Shown here: in pieces, positions 31,701 to 43,510 of the stretch
How positions within the stretch are numbered: position 1 is the first letter of the stretch
Layout of the letters: the number at the start of each line of letters is the position of its first letter
NCBI GenBank assembly: GCA_016987375.1
Contig: PJRA01000198.1
Location: 1,704,137-1,755,747 of the forward strand
Source of the DNA: Brachionus koreanus
Lineage: Eukaryota; Rotifera; Eurotatoria; Ploima; Brachionidae
DNA length: 51,611 nucleotides
Reading direction: 5' to 3'
Position numbers and translations under genes: made by a program
Notes under the pieces: model-generated
Seen by the model: the letters and a program-made list of their open reading frames with translations, nothing else
Databases searched by the model: none
Told to the model about the DNA's origin: nothing

Positions 31701-33083
31701 TTAAAATTGGTTAATTTTTAATGATTTACGTATGCCATTAAAATTCTCAGCCTCGTCAATACGAATCGTATTTGTTTTAACATCTATGTCTTTCAAAATA
31801 AGGAGTTTATTACGATCCAAGTCCTTGAGTTTTTTGAGTGATTCATTTAATCTTTCTTGCAGGCGTCTAAGTGAATCCTCAATCTCGTGAACTTCCTTGA
31901 CCATTTTGTACTGAGCTGGATCACGTACTAGCTCAATTTCTGGCCTATTTGTTCTAACATCGAGTCTTGTGTGAGCCAACTTCAAATAGTTTTCTTTGTC
32001 AAGAATAGCCTTTTCCACATTTTTGATATTTTCTTCCATATTGTCGATTAGTTTAGTCACATCTTTGCATTGCTCTTCCAATTTAGCTTTAGCATCTTTT
32101 TCTTCCCAAATGCGGCGTTCTATCGCTCGATTAGTCAACTCGATTTGTCTTTGCATGTCATTTGCAGTCTGTTGTAGATTCGAGTCAACTACATTCCTTA
32201 ACTGTACCGAATTTAGACGAGTTGCTTCGGCGTTCTTAATGTTTACATCGCTGAAATTCTCCCACTGATTCTCTGTGTAAGAGCTAAAATTTCAAATTGA
32301 ATATTTTTTAATAAAAATCTAAATTCTAAAATATTTTGTTCAATTTACTTTGGTTCTATTTTGGCAGCACCATTTTTCAAATACAAACTAGGACTAGTCA
32401 ATGTTAGATTTTGTACATGACTGTCAATTGACTCAGCATTAAACTTGTTCTTAATATCATTTTCAAGGTTGTATTTGGCTTTTCTATTCAAGCGTAATTG
32501 TTCTTTAACTTGTTCCAAAAGCCGAATCAACAATGCATTAGCTCCTGTCTCAATCTCTACTTCTTTGATTAGCTCTTTTTGAACATTATCGTGTACCAAA
32601 TCAATATCATACCTCTTCTCTCTTAATCAGTAAAAATACACTTTTTTTTCAGATTCAAAACTTAATCAATATTCACCTATTGGCAAGACATGTTTGGGCA
32701 ATGTGCAAAGGCTCTTGGATCGCTTCGATGGCTTTTTCAACTCGTCTCTTATAGGCTTCAAGAACATCAATTTCTTTAAAAATGTCATCAAGCTTTGACT
32801 CAAGCTCTTTCTTCCAATACTTAACATCATTCAACCGTTGATCTAAACATTAAGTTGAAGCAAAAACAAAATATTAATTATTTATTATAGGACCTATTTT
32901 TTTGTCTACATCTTCTAGAGTAGTGTCCGACTGTTCTCTAGTTTCTGAGTCAAGTCTGTCTGATTCGAGTATTAGCCTTTCGGCAGCAGCTCGATCTCGT
33001 TCAGCATTTTTATGCTTTATTTTGCTGGCAATTTTCCACTCTTCGGGTGTAAATCGTTGCGGACGAGTAACAACTTGTGCCAT
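31701..33083 (-). CDS. TEKT1: Tektin, tektin-1-like axonemal protein
   Basis: Minus-strand exons 32894-33083, 32677-32842, 32349-32621 and 31701-32283, with GT-AG introns of 51, 55 and 65 bp, encode 403 residues (human tektin-1 is slightly longer). Tektins are coiled-coil filament proteins in the doublet microtubules of cilia and flagella. Visible features: almost wholly alpha-helical heptad sequence; REKRYDIDLVHDNV and EQLRLNRKAKYNLENDIK, both close to tektin-1; and the diagnostic nonapeptide as RPEIELVRD at residues 323-331 (consensus RPNVELCRD), with the usual Cys replaced by Val. Tektin-1 is chosen over other tektins on those segments; the family is certain, the subtype probable. An RFX X-box lies upstream, fitting ciliary expression. 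The start MAQVVTRPQRFTPEEW is typical of a tektin N-terminus. Confidence 0.93.
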
Positions 33084-33266
33084 TCTTTGTAAACCTAATA
33101 GAATTTTAAATATCTCAAATAAGAAACAAAGTTTCAGTAATAATCAAATCAAAATCTTAAAACAAATAATTAATAATTATTATAATAATATTAGGTAAGT
33201 TTTTTAGTTGCTATATATTAATTTTGATTTTATCCATCATTTATTTTTGTATATAACTTTTAATTT

Positions 33267-33280
33267 GTTGCCGAGGAAAC
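33267..33280. promoter_or_regulatory. X-box (RFX site) upstream of tektin
   Basis: GTTGCCGAGGAAAC is two RFX half-sites (GTTGCC and GGAAAC) with a 2-bp spacer, matching the X-box found in promoters of cilia genes across animals. It lies about 184 bp before the tektin start codon, in the typical window. No other gene lies nearby that it could serve. Confidence 0.7.
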
Positions 33281-33828
33281 TTCAAAGACTTGGTTTCTAT
33301 TGCGATAAAGTTTTTTTTTTTTTAAAGTTTTAAGCATTATTCTAAAAAAATGTTATAAGCATAAAAAGCTAATCAAAAAATAATTTAAATTTAAGCTTTA
33401 GATTTATTTTTCTTCCTTCGACTAAAATAACTTGAAATTTAGCACTACTTAACAACTGTCAGAGCCAAAGTCGAACTGAACCATAATTTTTAAACTTAAA
33501 AAAATAATAATTAATATTAATCAAAAAAATACAATTTAAATAATTTTAGTATTTTTAGTATTCTTTAAGATTTAATTTATTTTTGTTGGAATCAAAACTG
33601 CTAAATCAAAAAATACAAATTTTAATTCATAAACTAAGTTGTTTAAAAGTCAAGAGTCTCAAGCCAAATCCACATTTGGATTTTGAATCTATAATTTTCA
33701 TTCTTTAAAAATAAATAAAAACTTAATTTTCAATTAACAAAAAAACCAGCTTGACTTGACAAAAATAAAATCAGATTTAATTTTATAATTAAGAGAATAA
33801 ATTTAAAAAAAAATAAAGACTTATTTTT
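33281..33828. other. AT-rich spacer upstream of tektin
   Basis: Nothing recognisable beyond AT-rich sequence; short open frames here are chance. Confidence 0.4.
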
Positions 33829-33931
33829 GTTATTTATTTAATTAAAGTTTAAGTCCCATGGACAAATTGAGATAAGAATAATGGACAGTTAAATATCCAT
33901 TTTACAATTAAGTAAAAAATTCAGTTTGTTA
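33829..33931 (-). repeat. Dispersed repeat, likely LINE 3' tail (second copy)
   Basis: Inverted copy of the 10516-10645 repeat, highly similar but about 20 bp shorter in the middle. See that entry for shared blocks. Flanking sequences of the two copies are unrelated, which marks the repeat boundaries. Confidence 0.65.
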
Positions 33932-34085
33932 TATACAAAAAAATGAACACTGAATGCTGTATTCCGTACAATTTATAAGTCAGATCTTCTACTTTTGATA
34001 ACTGTTTAATAAAAGAAGTATTTTTCCTATTAAATATCTTATTATATTTCCTTAAGTATTCAAAAACGTTTTAAAAATTTGTTTG

Positions 34086-34260
34086 ACAAAGAATATTTTA
34101 TGCTTATAATAAATTGGTCTAATTGACTCCAATTTTAGTGCTTTGTTCAAAGATGATGAGATGTGTTATTCTTTTAAAATTGAAAATTAAAACCTTTGAA
34201 CAAAGCACTAAAATCGGAGTCAATAAGACAAATTTATTATAAACATAAAATATTCTTTGT
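34086..34260. repeat. Foldback element with 67-bp arms
   Basis: The arms at 34086-34152 and 34194-34260 are near-perfect reverse complements (for example GACTCCAATTTTAGTGCTTT against AAAGCACTAAAATCGGAGTC) around a loop of about 41 bp. The transcript would fold into a long hairpin. A second, smaller perfect hairpin (TGGGTTCATTAA/TTAATGAACCCA) follows at 34269-34299. This is most simply a foldback or MITE-type insertion; a small-RNA hairpin source is a less likely alternative. Confidence 0.75.
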
Positions 34261-34567
34261 ATAGTTTCTGGGTTCATTAATTTTGGTTTAATGAACCCAT
34301 TTTTTTTTAAGTCCGGACATGGACTTTAATTTCGAAGCAACTGTGTTCATAAGTAGTAAAGTTTTTTAACACAAATATAACTTTAACTTCGGCACATCCT
34401 AATGCCAGTCCCAGTTTTTTGGCATCCTTATATTAAAAAGCAATATACCAGAGAAATCAGAGGGACTCCTAATACATTATCTTTGAAGTGAAGCTTATCT
34501 AAATAGAATTTTTTTTTAATAAATTTAAAAAAAAACTTTTTTATTTAAGACAAATAGTCCCTATTTT

Positions 34568-35440
34568 TAAGCCGCCCCGGTTCGCCAAAGTTCGCACTTA
34601 AGTCACTGTACCAAGCGGTTCAGGAACAATCCTGGCCAAACCGCCTCTTCCAAGGACGAACTAGGACGGCTTGTGGATTAAGAGATCCAAAGAGATCTCA
34701 AAATTTTTAATTAAAATATCTGAGGCTCTCCTCGTTTCGGGTCCTGATAGGCGTAATATCAAAAGAATTAAAGGGTATTTAAATTACTAATTAGGATATG
34801 CAGGTAAGGTAGCTCCTATAGTGAACGCTTTCCTTAAGATGACCCCAACCACTCGACTAGAGTATTGGTGGTACATTTCTATTATCCTTAAGATAGACAC
34901 GCTTAACTTCAGGAACAGCGGGAATTGCATCTATAAGACTTATTATACAGATGCAAGTGAATATGGCTCGTAGTGGTTGACGGGGATGTCTTCTATGTAA
35001 ACACCAGGTTGGATAATGGTCAAGTGTGTTAGCGAAGATATTATGAATAGACTAGCTAAAGCAAAGGATGTTTTTAAGAGATTCCGACCAATATGGAGAT
35101 CAGCCAGCTACAGAAGGAAGATGATGCTAAAACTGTCCAACAGTGAAATTAAAAAACATGAAAGCAAATTTTAAGGTCTTAAATAGTGTCCAACACCGAA
35201 GATTCAAGTTCGGATAAATGAGTCAATGTATAAAGATTAAAAGACTTTAATTACTTAGATATGTACTTAAAATGAAAGAAACATGTATACCTAAAAAAGG
35301 CTTTCAATGGGCTCCTAGAAGAAGATCAGCTGTTGCATGTCAACAACCAAGAAAGAGCTTACCAAAATGAGAATCACTTGGGAAAAAAACAAGAGCTCTA
35401 CAATAAGTGAAAAAGGCGAAAAAATTGCATTTAAGACATT
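34568..35440 (+). mobile_element. Degraded LINE relic (L2/RTE-like C-terminus)
   Basis: A higher-GC block with no intact frame. Segments at about 35036-35160 encode DIMNRLAKAKDVFKRFRPIW followed by RSASYRRKMMLKLSN. A later block (about 35265-35400) encodes YVLKMKETCIPKKAFQWAPR and similar. Both match the conserved region after the reverse transcriptase in L2/RTE-like non-LTR retrotransposons (IWRS and the RxPxxALxW-type motif). Upstream, 34568-35030 is probably the same element but too decayed to read. Multiple stops; dead. Confidence 0.7.
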
Positions 35441-35793
35441 TTAAAAAAAAACAGTTTTAATTTAAAAAGATTAATTTATTTTTGAATGGAAATTTTTTGA
35501 AGATTTGTTGAAAAAAATCAAAATTTTTGCAGAATTCATTACTCTTAATCTAAACATTTAAAATAAAAGATTTTAAAAATGAGTAAATAAAAAAAATTTT
35601 GTGTGTGTTAAATGCTCATTTTTGAAAATTAAAATAATTTGATTTAACGCTCTAATGTAAATTCTATGCATTGAAAATTTTCAAAATATTTAATCATAAT
35701 AAGTGAATAAATAAAAAAAATCTCTTAAAAGCAAAGCTAAATTTATTAATCTTTAAATTAAAACAATAAGGATAGAGAAAAACTCTATCGGAA
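35441..35793. other. AT-rich spacer before the INCENP-like gene
   Basis: No coding content or clear promoter motif can be distinguished from the AT-rich background. Confidence 0.4.
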
Positions 35794-38700
35794 ATGGCAT
35801 TTCTAAATCTCTTCAAGAGTAATCCGTGCATAAACCCTTGCAATGCTGATAGTTTTTACAGGTATTTTTATTTTTTGTCTCTGAGAGTAAACAATCAAAC
35901 TATGTTTTAGTTTGCACGATTCGGCCGGACAGCGGGAAGCAAGAATAAATTTTATTCAACAATTTTTGCAAAAAACTTCATCTATTGATGTCTTTTCAAG
36001 CTACAAAGTAATAGATGAAAAATTTAAGCAACTGATTGCCAAGTCAAAAATTTCAATTAAAAACGAAGAACTAATTTATTCAAGTCCTTTCGATAAACGA
36101 GTGGTGCTGTCCGGATCTTCAAAAGGTGAAGAGAAAAGAAAAATTAAGCTTGATAGAGAAAAAGAAACTAAATTGAAAAAAAGAAGTGCCCAAATGGCCG
36201 AAATTTCAGTTATGTGAGCAATAGATAACAATAATTTTTATTTTTAATTTTATACTTTTTATCTTTAAGATATGAAGAAAATGAAAATTTAGTTGATAAA
36301 AAACAGGACAAAAATGACTTTCAAAATCAAATAAAAAAATTGTACAAAGAAAAGCAAATTAAAATTTTGAAAAAACAAGAAAATGTTGATTCAAATTCAG
36401 AGAAATTAAATTTGATTCCTCAAGAAAAATCGAATTCGAAAAAAATTCGCCTCAGTGAAGAAGCAAATGATAAAGTTAAAAGAAAAAGTGGTAAAAAATC
36501 CAATGGAAAGCTGCCAAAAGTAAAAAAACTGCCGAGTACAACTGATAAATTTTCAAAATCTATCAAAAAAGAAGAATCGACAAGCTTTATTGATCAAATA
36601 GAAAAAATTGACAAAGCCAAAGGAATCTCAAATAGCAAAAATTTAAAAACTTCGTTCAAATTTACACCAACAAATAAAACTATTTGCATTTCTAAAATTC
36701 CTGCAAATGATAATTCAATCAATTCAGTAAAAAAATCAAACAGCTGTTTGTCTAATTCGTATCAATTAAAGCCGCAAGGAGTAAAAGTTCCGAATAGAAT
36801 AGCACCTATTTCAAAAACTTCTTCAAATGTAAACAAACCAAAAAATAAAGTCAAAGAATTAATTGAACAATTTGGAGATAAATTCAAAAAAGCCACATCC
36901 AATATCACAAACAACAAAGTAAAATTAAAAAAATTTTTTTTTCTATAAATATTCTGTTTGTTATTTTCTCATATTGTTGTTTAACAATGAGTAAAAATTT
37001 TTTAACTTTTAACATGTTCTACTCTTAATAGATTAGATAAGCAAAGCAATTTTTTAATTTTGACAAAAAACAGATGATTTAAATGATTATTAAAATATTT
37101 AGATGATTTAAAATATGTACAATTTAAAACCTCTTAATTTCATTCAGAAATTAAATTTAGATGATAAAATTAGAGAATGCAAATTTAAAAAAAAAAATTC
37201 TCACTCAAGAAATAAAACATGGGGATTTTTAATCTTAAGTGTTGGGTACCGTAAGTGACGGCCACTGGACCGTCAAACCTTCTTGTTGGCCGTTTTGATG
37301 GCCGTTTACAAAAATAAAGAATAAAAAATTTTTCAAAATTAAATATTTTGATAGATAAAAAAATTGAGAATAGGAACAAAATTTCAAATTTTAATAGTAG
37401 TAAGTTGAATAGCAACTTTGAAAAATACCCAATCAAAGCTTTAATGAGTTATAGCAGTCGCTTCTTTATTCACAAACCATGCATCTAGTTTCGACTGAAA
37501 AATATTCAATGTTTTTGCGCTAACCACCTCTTATGGCAATCCATTCCAAATATTTGCAACTCTATTTGTAAAAATGAAACCGCGACAGACAGTTTTTCAT
37601 TTTCTAACATGCCCAAAATCATGTTAGCTTTAGCCGTAACATAATTTACTTGTGTATCCCATTTGAGAAAACCTCCTTGTGACTTTAGCCCGGTCTGATT
37701 TTTCTTCACCAAGTACAAATTGGTACGAACCCCCAGTTAGAATTGAGTTTATCAAACGCTTACTGGAAACCTTAAAACTTGAGTTTTAAGATTAGCTTTG
37801 CATGTGTTATCAGATCCTGAGACTCTAGTAAATTTTTACTACAGGATCTTTGTGGAAGAAAGCCGTGCTGAACTTTTTGCGTTTGTTGCCATTTTTTTCT
37901 CTTATCGACACAGTGCTTCTTTAACACTCAAAGGACCGGTGACAATTTAAAACTTTCTTTATTCTCATTTATATCATAAAGAATAAATCATATCCATATT
38001 CAAAAATCTGCAAATTCTCTTCATTTCTCTGTAAAATGCGCATCATTAAAAAAAACATTAAATAAAATTTGCACTAAAATATTAAATTGCACAGTTTTTG
38101 CAGGGCTTAGAATTCGTTTGTACAACATTGTACAGTTTACAGAACCATTTTTGCACAACTAGAAAAATAATTATTTAGTTTTTCCTTTTTGTACTGTAAT
38201 TTTTGAACTAAGATTTCACATTGCCAAATTGACACCGGTCAATTTGAGTGTTAAATGCGTTTGGTCATTCCTTATTTTTCCCTTTATATAGATTCCTTTT
38301 CGGCTGTCCAGCCAGTTGTCATATATGAATTAAATTTTTTTTTAGAAAAAAGTGTCTCCTATTAGATCATCAATAGAACAAAGGAAAAAGCGTATTTCAC
38401 TCGCTAAGAAAGATTCAAAGCGAAAATCAATCAAAAATGTTTCTCACTTTGTTAAAGATATAGTGAAGGAAATTAATAAAACGTCAAGCAATAGCTTAAT
38501 AAACACGTCTAATCAAACACATAAAGTAGTAAATGCAGTTAAAAAAAATCCGTTGGTCGTAAATCATAAGATAGACTGTTCAAAGCCACTTAATAAATCA
38601 AATATTGCAAACAATTCGGTCATTAAAACTCCAAATAGACAAAAAATTACTCAAACAACTTTTAGGATAAAGTATGCAACAAAAAATATGAAAAATAACA

Positions 38701-39676
38701 AGAGCAAAATTTTGAATTTTTTTTATTTTTCTAGTCAATTGAATAAAAAAATTAATCCAGATGACTTGAAGTACGATTCGAATAGATGCAAAAAGTTGAT
38801 GGAAGCAGCAAAGAAAAAAATAGCCGATGAACGACCCAAAAGAATTGGCTCAACTAGCACAGTTTCTTCATTAGATTGTTCTGAAACATCCCTATCAAGC
38901 CTAAAACAAGATCATCAATCATTCAAATCAGTTAATTCAACGTTTGATCCTGCTTTTAAATTAGATACAAAAAATGCTCTCAAAAAAAATACAACGTTTT
39001 CTATTAAAGCCAACGCCACTGTCCAAAAGCAAAGAATTCCAACTAAAGCTCAATTAATTAATCAAAATCAGAAGGTAAAAATTAAAATTGATTTTTAAAT
39101 TTTTTATTTAAAAATTTTATTTGAAAATTAAATTTCGAATTTTTTTGTGTTTAAGACTGATATTATGAATTCAAGTAAACAAAAATCGTTTAAAAATTCC
39201 AAACAAATAAGTAAGATTGAGATTGAATTTTTTAATTTAGATTTTAGGTTTTCTCTATTTATTTAGACAATAATGCAACAATTATTATTAGTAATAAGAT
39301 TAAAAATCAAGTTCGAAAAAGATCGATTTCAGCCGATCTAAATTTGAGTAAGCCAAAGATAGAAAATTATGGAATTGAAGAACTTGGATCTTGTGATGAG
39401 ACGGATGACGAAGATGAGCCAAATAAACCAGTACCAGAATGGGCAAAAGACTACAATATAATTCCTCGAACAGTCTCTCAGGCGAAATTTAATCTCAATT
39501 TTACTAAGCTATTCAGGGCCACAGCTAATGATAAAGTCGAATTGGAAAAAATTTTTAAAGAAAAAAAACAAAGATTTTTCACTAGATCAAGTAGTGCAGA
39601 GTGGACGTTTCCGCCAGTATGGCAAACGGGTGGATTAAACGGTGAAGAATCGTTTAGAAAATTGTGTAATGATTAG
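35794..39676 (+). CDS. INCENP: INCENP-like chromosomal passenger protein
   Basis: Seven exons: 35794-35861, 35911-36213, 36270-36918, 38346-38671, 38735-39074, 39156-39210 and 39267-39676. They join in frame to 716 residues. The C-terminus holds an IN-box (about residues 636-700): PEWAKDYNIIPRTV, LFRATANDKVELEKIFKEKK, then RSSSAEW at 687-693, the Ser-rich motif that Aurora B phosphorylates to become fully active. INCENP is the scaffold of the chromosomal passenger complex in mitosis. The middle is a disordered Lys/Ser/Asn-rich region, consistent with microtubule or chromatin binding; I see no long single alpha-helix like that of vertebrate INCENP. The N-terminus (MAFLNLFKSNPCINPC...) is probably the Survivin/Borealin-binding part but matches nothing clearly. 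The 63-bp intron 38672-38734 is also open in frame, so splicing there is inferred. Intron 3 (36919-38345) is about 1.4 kb and full of TE pieces. The C-terminal identification is strong; the first exons are less certain. Confidence 0.82.
37238..37345. repeat. hAT-like repeat copy inside INCENP intron
   Basis: AGTGTTGGGTACCGTAAGTG followed by two short GGCCGT-containing palindromic repeats and an AT-rich run. It aligns with 13685-13790 over about 100 bp by eye (both contain GGTA-CGT-AGTGA, then GCCATTT/GCCGTTT). Only one end is recognisable. Confidence 0.5.
37435..37860 (-). mobile_element. LINE relic inside INCENP intron
   Basis: Minus-strand reading gives GVRTNLYLVKKNQTGLKSQG, then, after a frameshift, FTNRVANIWNGLP and EVVSAKTLNIFQSKLDAW. 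The last two are the characteristic C-terminal tail of CR1/Rex-like non-LTR retrotransposon proteins and are related to FFTNRVVNGWNKL in the relic at 9446. Several stops and frameshifts; dead. Confidence 0.75.
37921..38254. mobile_element. TTAA-flanked MITE inside INCENP intron
   Basis: The left end TTAACACTCAAAGGACCGGT and the right end ACCGGTCAATTTGAGTGTTAA are imperfect inverted repeats of about 28 bp bounded by TTAA on both sides; length 334 bp. By the TTAA duplication it is piggyBac-like, and its ends differ from the 16883 family, so it is a separate family. No transposase. Confidence 0.7.
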
Positions 39677-41243
39677 AATATACCTAATGTTAATGTATTT
39701 ATTAATAATATTTGTATACATATAAAAATTTTTCCTTATTAGTTTTTTTAAGAATAATCATTAATTAAAGAAAAGTTTTATACGATAATGAAATTTTTTT
39801 TTGGAAGTTCAAAAATAGCTTACTTTAATTTTTTTTTCATCAAAATAAGATTTAACTTTAATTTAAATATTTATAATAAAATTATTTTTTATTTTTTTAT
39901 TTTTCTTCAATAGACAATTATTTTAATAAAAAAAAATTTAAAATCTTATTAGTAACTTGATTCAAATTTACGCTGATTTTAGTTATTGCTAACCAAATTA
40001 AAGGCCGAAAAGAAAACTTATTCACAAATATTATTGTACCTTACTGTAATTTATCAAAGCCAAGAATTGACAAGTTGACAAGTCAATGACAGTCAAGTTC
40101 AAGAAGGTTCAGAAAACTTTATTAAAATAAACAAAAGCATATTAAACTTCTAGCTAATTATCATTCAACTTTTATTGGTATATTTATTATTGTAGTTATT
40201 TATGTTTTTGGCATATTTAATTAATCAAAAACCAAAAAGATAAATGATTTATTTTGACTATTTGTCTTTAGTTTTTATTTTAAATAATTTACAAATGAGA
40301 AAAAGTAGATGGTCAGTATATTATGATGAAATTCAAAAAGAAAGTGTTCTTCTACTGGTACTCCAAAATTAAGTCAAAAATTGTAAAATAATTGTATTTA
40401 TTTATTTTAGAAGACTTTAAATAAATCAGAGATATGATACGCCTTGTTTCTTGGTATATTTGTTGTCACCAGATGAATATAAAGCATGCGCTAATAAAAT
40501 TGTTAAGATTTTTTGACTGATTCCTTATTAAATAAAAATTATTTTTTGGATATTTGCAAATAATTATTGCAAACAAAATTTCAAATTTTTTATTTTCTGA
40601 GTTGAACAAATATTTCAATTTATTTTGCTTTTGCAAATTTAGCCTTCAATTATGAAATATCTTTCGGGAATTTATAATCTTAAAAAAAATAATTAAAATT
40701 TCGAAATTAATACAAACACACCAGGAATTACTTTAGAAGATTTGTCCAAAAGTCAAATTTGAAGTCATTAAATACATGTAAAAAATTCTTAGTTTTTTAA
40801 AAGATAATCAATAAATTTAATTTTAATGTTAAATTAACTCAAATAAATTGGTTGCAAATTGCAAGTAAACTTTCATTTTTGTTAAATTCTAAAAAAAAAA
40901 AATTAATAATTAATTTATATGACTTGCTCCATTTTCTTAATTTTAGATTTAATTGTGATATTTAATTTAAAATTTTTTAAATATTTGTTTAACTTTTTTT
41001 AAAAACCTTATTTTCATCTCTTCAAACATTTCTTTTTATTTAAATGATATAAATATTTACTTTTTTTGAATTTTATGTTACATTGATACTTTAATTGAAT
41101 AGAAAAATTCTTTCATCGGATTCTTTTATGATTTATTTAGAATTAAAGGAAAACGCTATCGTTTTTTTCTAAAATCTAATTGATTATCTTTTTTAATATT
41201 AACTACAAAGTTTTATAATTTAAAATTTAAATTTACAATTTTT

Positions 41244-42403
41244 ACATGCCGAATAGATGCAGGTTCGCTGCATTAACGATGCTCGCCTTTGGCTCGCAGT
41301 GATGGCCCTCAGGTTTCGTTCGCTGTTGTCGAAGCTTGGCTTCGCCGCGTTCGCACTTTTTTTTAAATTCAATTTTTTTTGATTAATTTAATGGTAAATT
41401 TTTCTTTAACATGTTTTTTAAAAAGATGAACAATCAAAATTATTTCTAAGATTGTCTTTTTTTTAAATTCCTTATTCTAATTTTTTGATATTTAGATTAA
41501 TAAGGAGATTTAATTTTTTAAAAATATTTTTTTTCGTCGTTCTTGCAAAATTAACTATCACTGCCTACACACTCTAATTTTTTTCGAACTCAGATAAGAA
41601 AATTTATTTTGAAATTAAAAAAAAAAATTTTAAAAAAGCATTTATTTGTAAAAGAAAATAAATTTTTTTAATTTATTTCAAGACTAATTTTTTTTTCAAA
41701 TTTTAATTTCTATAAAAAAAAAGCAATTAAAAAAAAGCTAAATTTCAATTTTTCAATTTTTTTCTTTCATTTTGTTACTAAAATAGCTTCCTTGAAAATT
41801 TTCATCTAAAAAATCGCTTTTTTTCTGCATAATTAGGTGTCAGTGACTATTGATAAAGACAAAAATTAATTTATTTTGTAGATCTCATTGAGACCTATCG
41901 ATTAATACCCTATTCATTTAATTTTTTTGCTAAACGACTCTTATAGACCTCATCAAAGTAGCCGTTTCTCAAAAAAATTACTTTGAAACCTCCCAAAAAC
42001 CTCAATATTCCTTAATATTAGACAAAAAAGATATTTTTAGATAGTTCTCGTCAAGATCTACAAATTGATATCCCTTAAGTCAGAAAAATTTGAAATTTTT
42101 TTTTCAAAGTCCATTTTTTGGGCCTTTCAAGCCCTATTTCTCACCCAAGTTCACTTAACTTATCAAATCAAAATACAAATCTACAAAATGACATATAATA
42201 AGTAAAGAAAAATGTTTGTGCAATATAGCCCATTTTTGGCCCAAAACACACTTTTTCAATCGAAGCTGCATCGCTCAATTTAAGAGGTTTCACATGCCGA
42301 AGAGGTGTCGCGACAATGCGAACGCCTCAGCTATCAAATGAGACCATAATCATTTGTAGGCGTCTTCGGCTTGCATAGATCTCGATACTCTACGAAACGT
42401 CCT
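41244..42403. repeat. Block bounded by two related GC-rich patches
   Basis: The patches at 41244-41360 and 42292-42403 both begin ACATGCCGAA and contain several GCTTCG/CGAAGC-like short palindromes. The sequence between is AT-rich and has no open frame. The matching starts suggest a non-autonomous transposon or a tandem repeat pair, but the orientation and ends are unclear and no family is recognised. Confidence 0.3.
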
Positions 42404-43510
42404 TTTTTCTCCTTGTCAATTTATATTTATTTAGAAATTAGAAATTAGAAATTTAGAATGAAATTTGAAAAGATTCTATTTTGTTTTCGTTGTCTTTCAT
42501 TTATTTAATCATGAACAGCTTTTCTCATATGAAACCAACTTATTGCACGCTCAAAATTATTTGTTTTCGGATTAAATGTTAATTTGAACCCGTTTGTTAT
42601 AGAATCGACTGCATCAGCAAGCAAAGCATTATTGGCTAACTCATCAAACAATTTGAATCAAATTCATACTCGTATATGGTTATACCTAAATCAATATTTA
42701 CTTTTGGAGTTATTAGTGGATTTTGAGTTATTAGTTAAATTTAATTTTTTTTATTTTAGATTTCTGATTGAAAAAAAAATTCAAAAATTATTCTATTCAT
42801 TAAACTGAAGACAAATAAAAGATGTAACATCAACCGCCAAAAAAACCCTTAAATGTAATTAAATAAGAATTTTCACAATTTTCTGCTATTTTACTGATTA
42901 ATTTACAATTAGTAAGAAAATTTTAAAAAAAAATTTTTAAAGGATTTTTAGTTTTTAGTTTTCAAATTTAAGCAAATTAAGAACTCATTTGTTCATCTAT
43001 TCATTGTGTAAATTCATACTTTAATAATAAATTTCCTGAAATTTTAATTATAAATTTTTTTTTCTTAAATAAAAGAGAAAATATTTATTTTAATAATTTG
43101 AATGAATTTTGAATAAAAATTATAACTCTTGCTTTAAATAAATTTGAACAATTGAAACATTATTTTTGTGTTTCAAAAAAAAAAAAAAAACAAAATCATT
43201 CATTAAACTAGATTTTGTTTCTAATCAGCTTTAGTTTTTAAAATTTAAAATGCAGGCAAATTGTTGCTAGTCCTCGTGACTTGAACAAAAGAATAAAAGA
43301 GCTCGCTTAATATTCATAGGTTTTGATTCAGCACATTTTTTACCCTTTTTTTTTTCTATTTTTTTATCTTAATATTGATTGACAACTAAATAGTTTTATG
43401 TAATTAAAATATTTTCCTTAATTATAAAAATTTAAATTTCGTGGCTCTATTTTACTTGTTTTGCATAAGCAAACTACTAGTGAAAGTTGAGTCTAATTTC
43501 ATTGCTATTA

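Noticed and set aside
42584..42808. 74-residue frame in the ACC upstream region
   Set aside because: Only its first third looks coding-like; no domain, no clear splice into ACC. Mentioned under the intergenic region rather than called as a gene.
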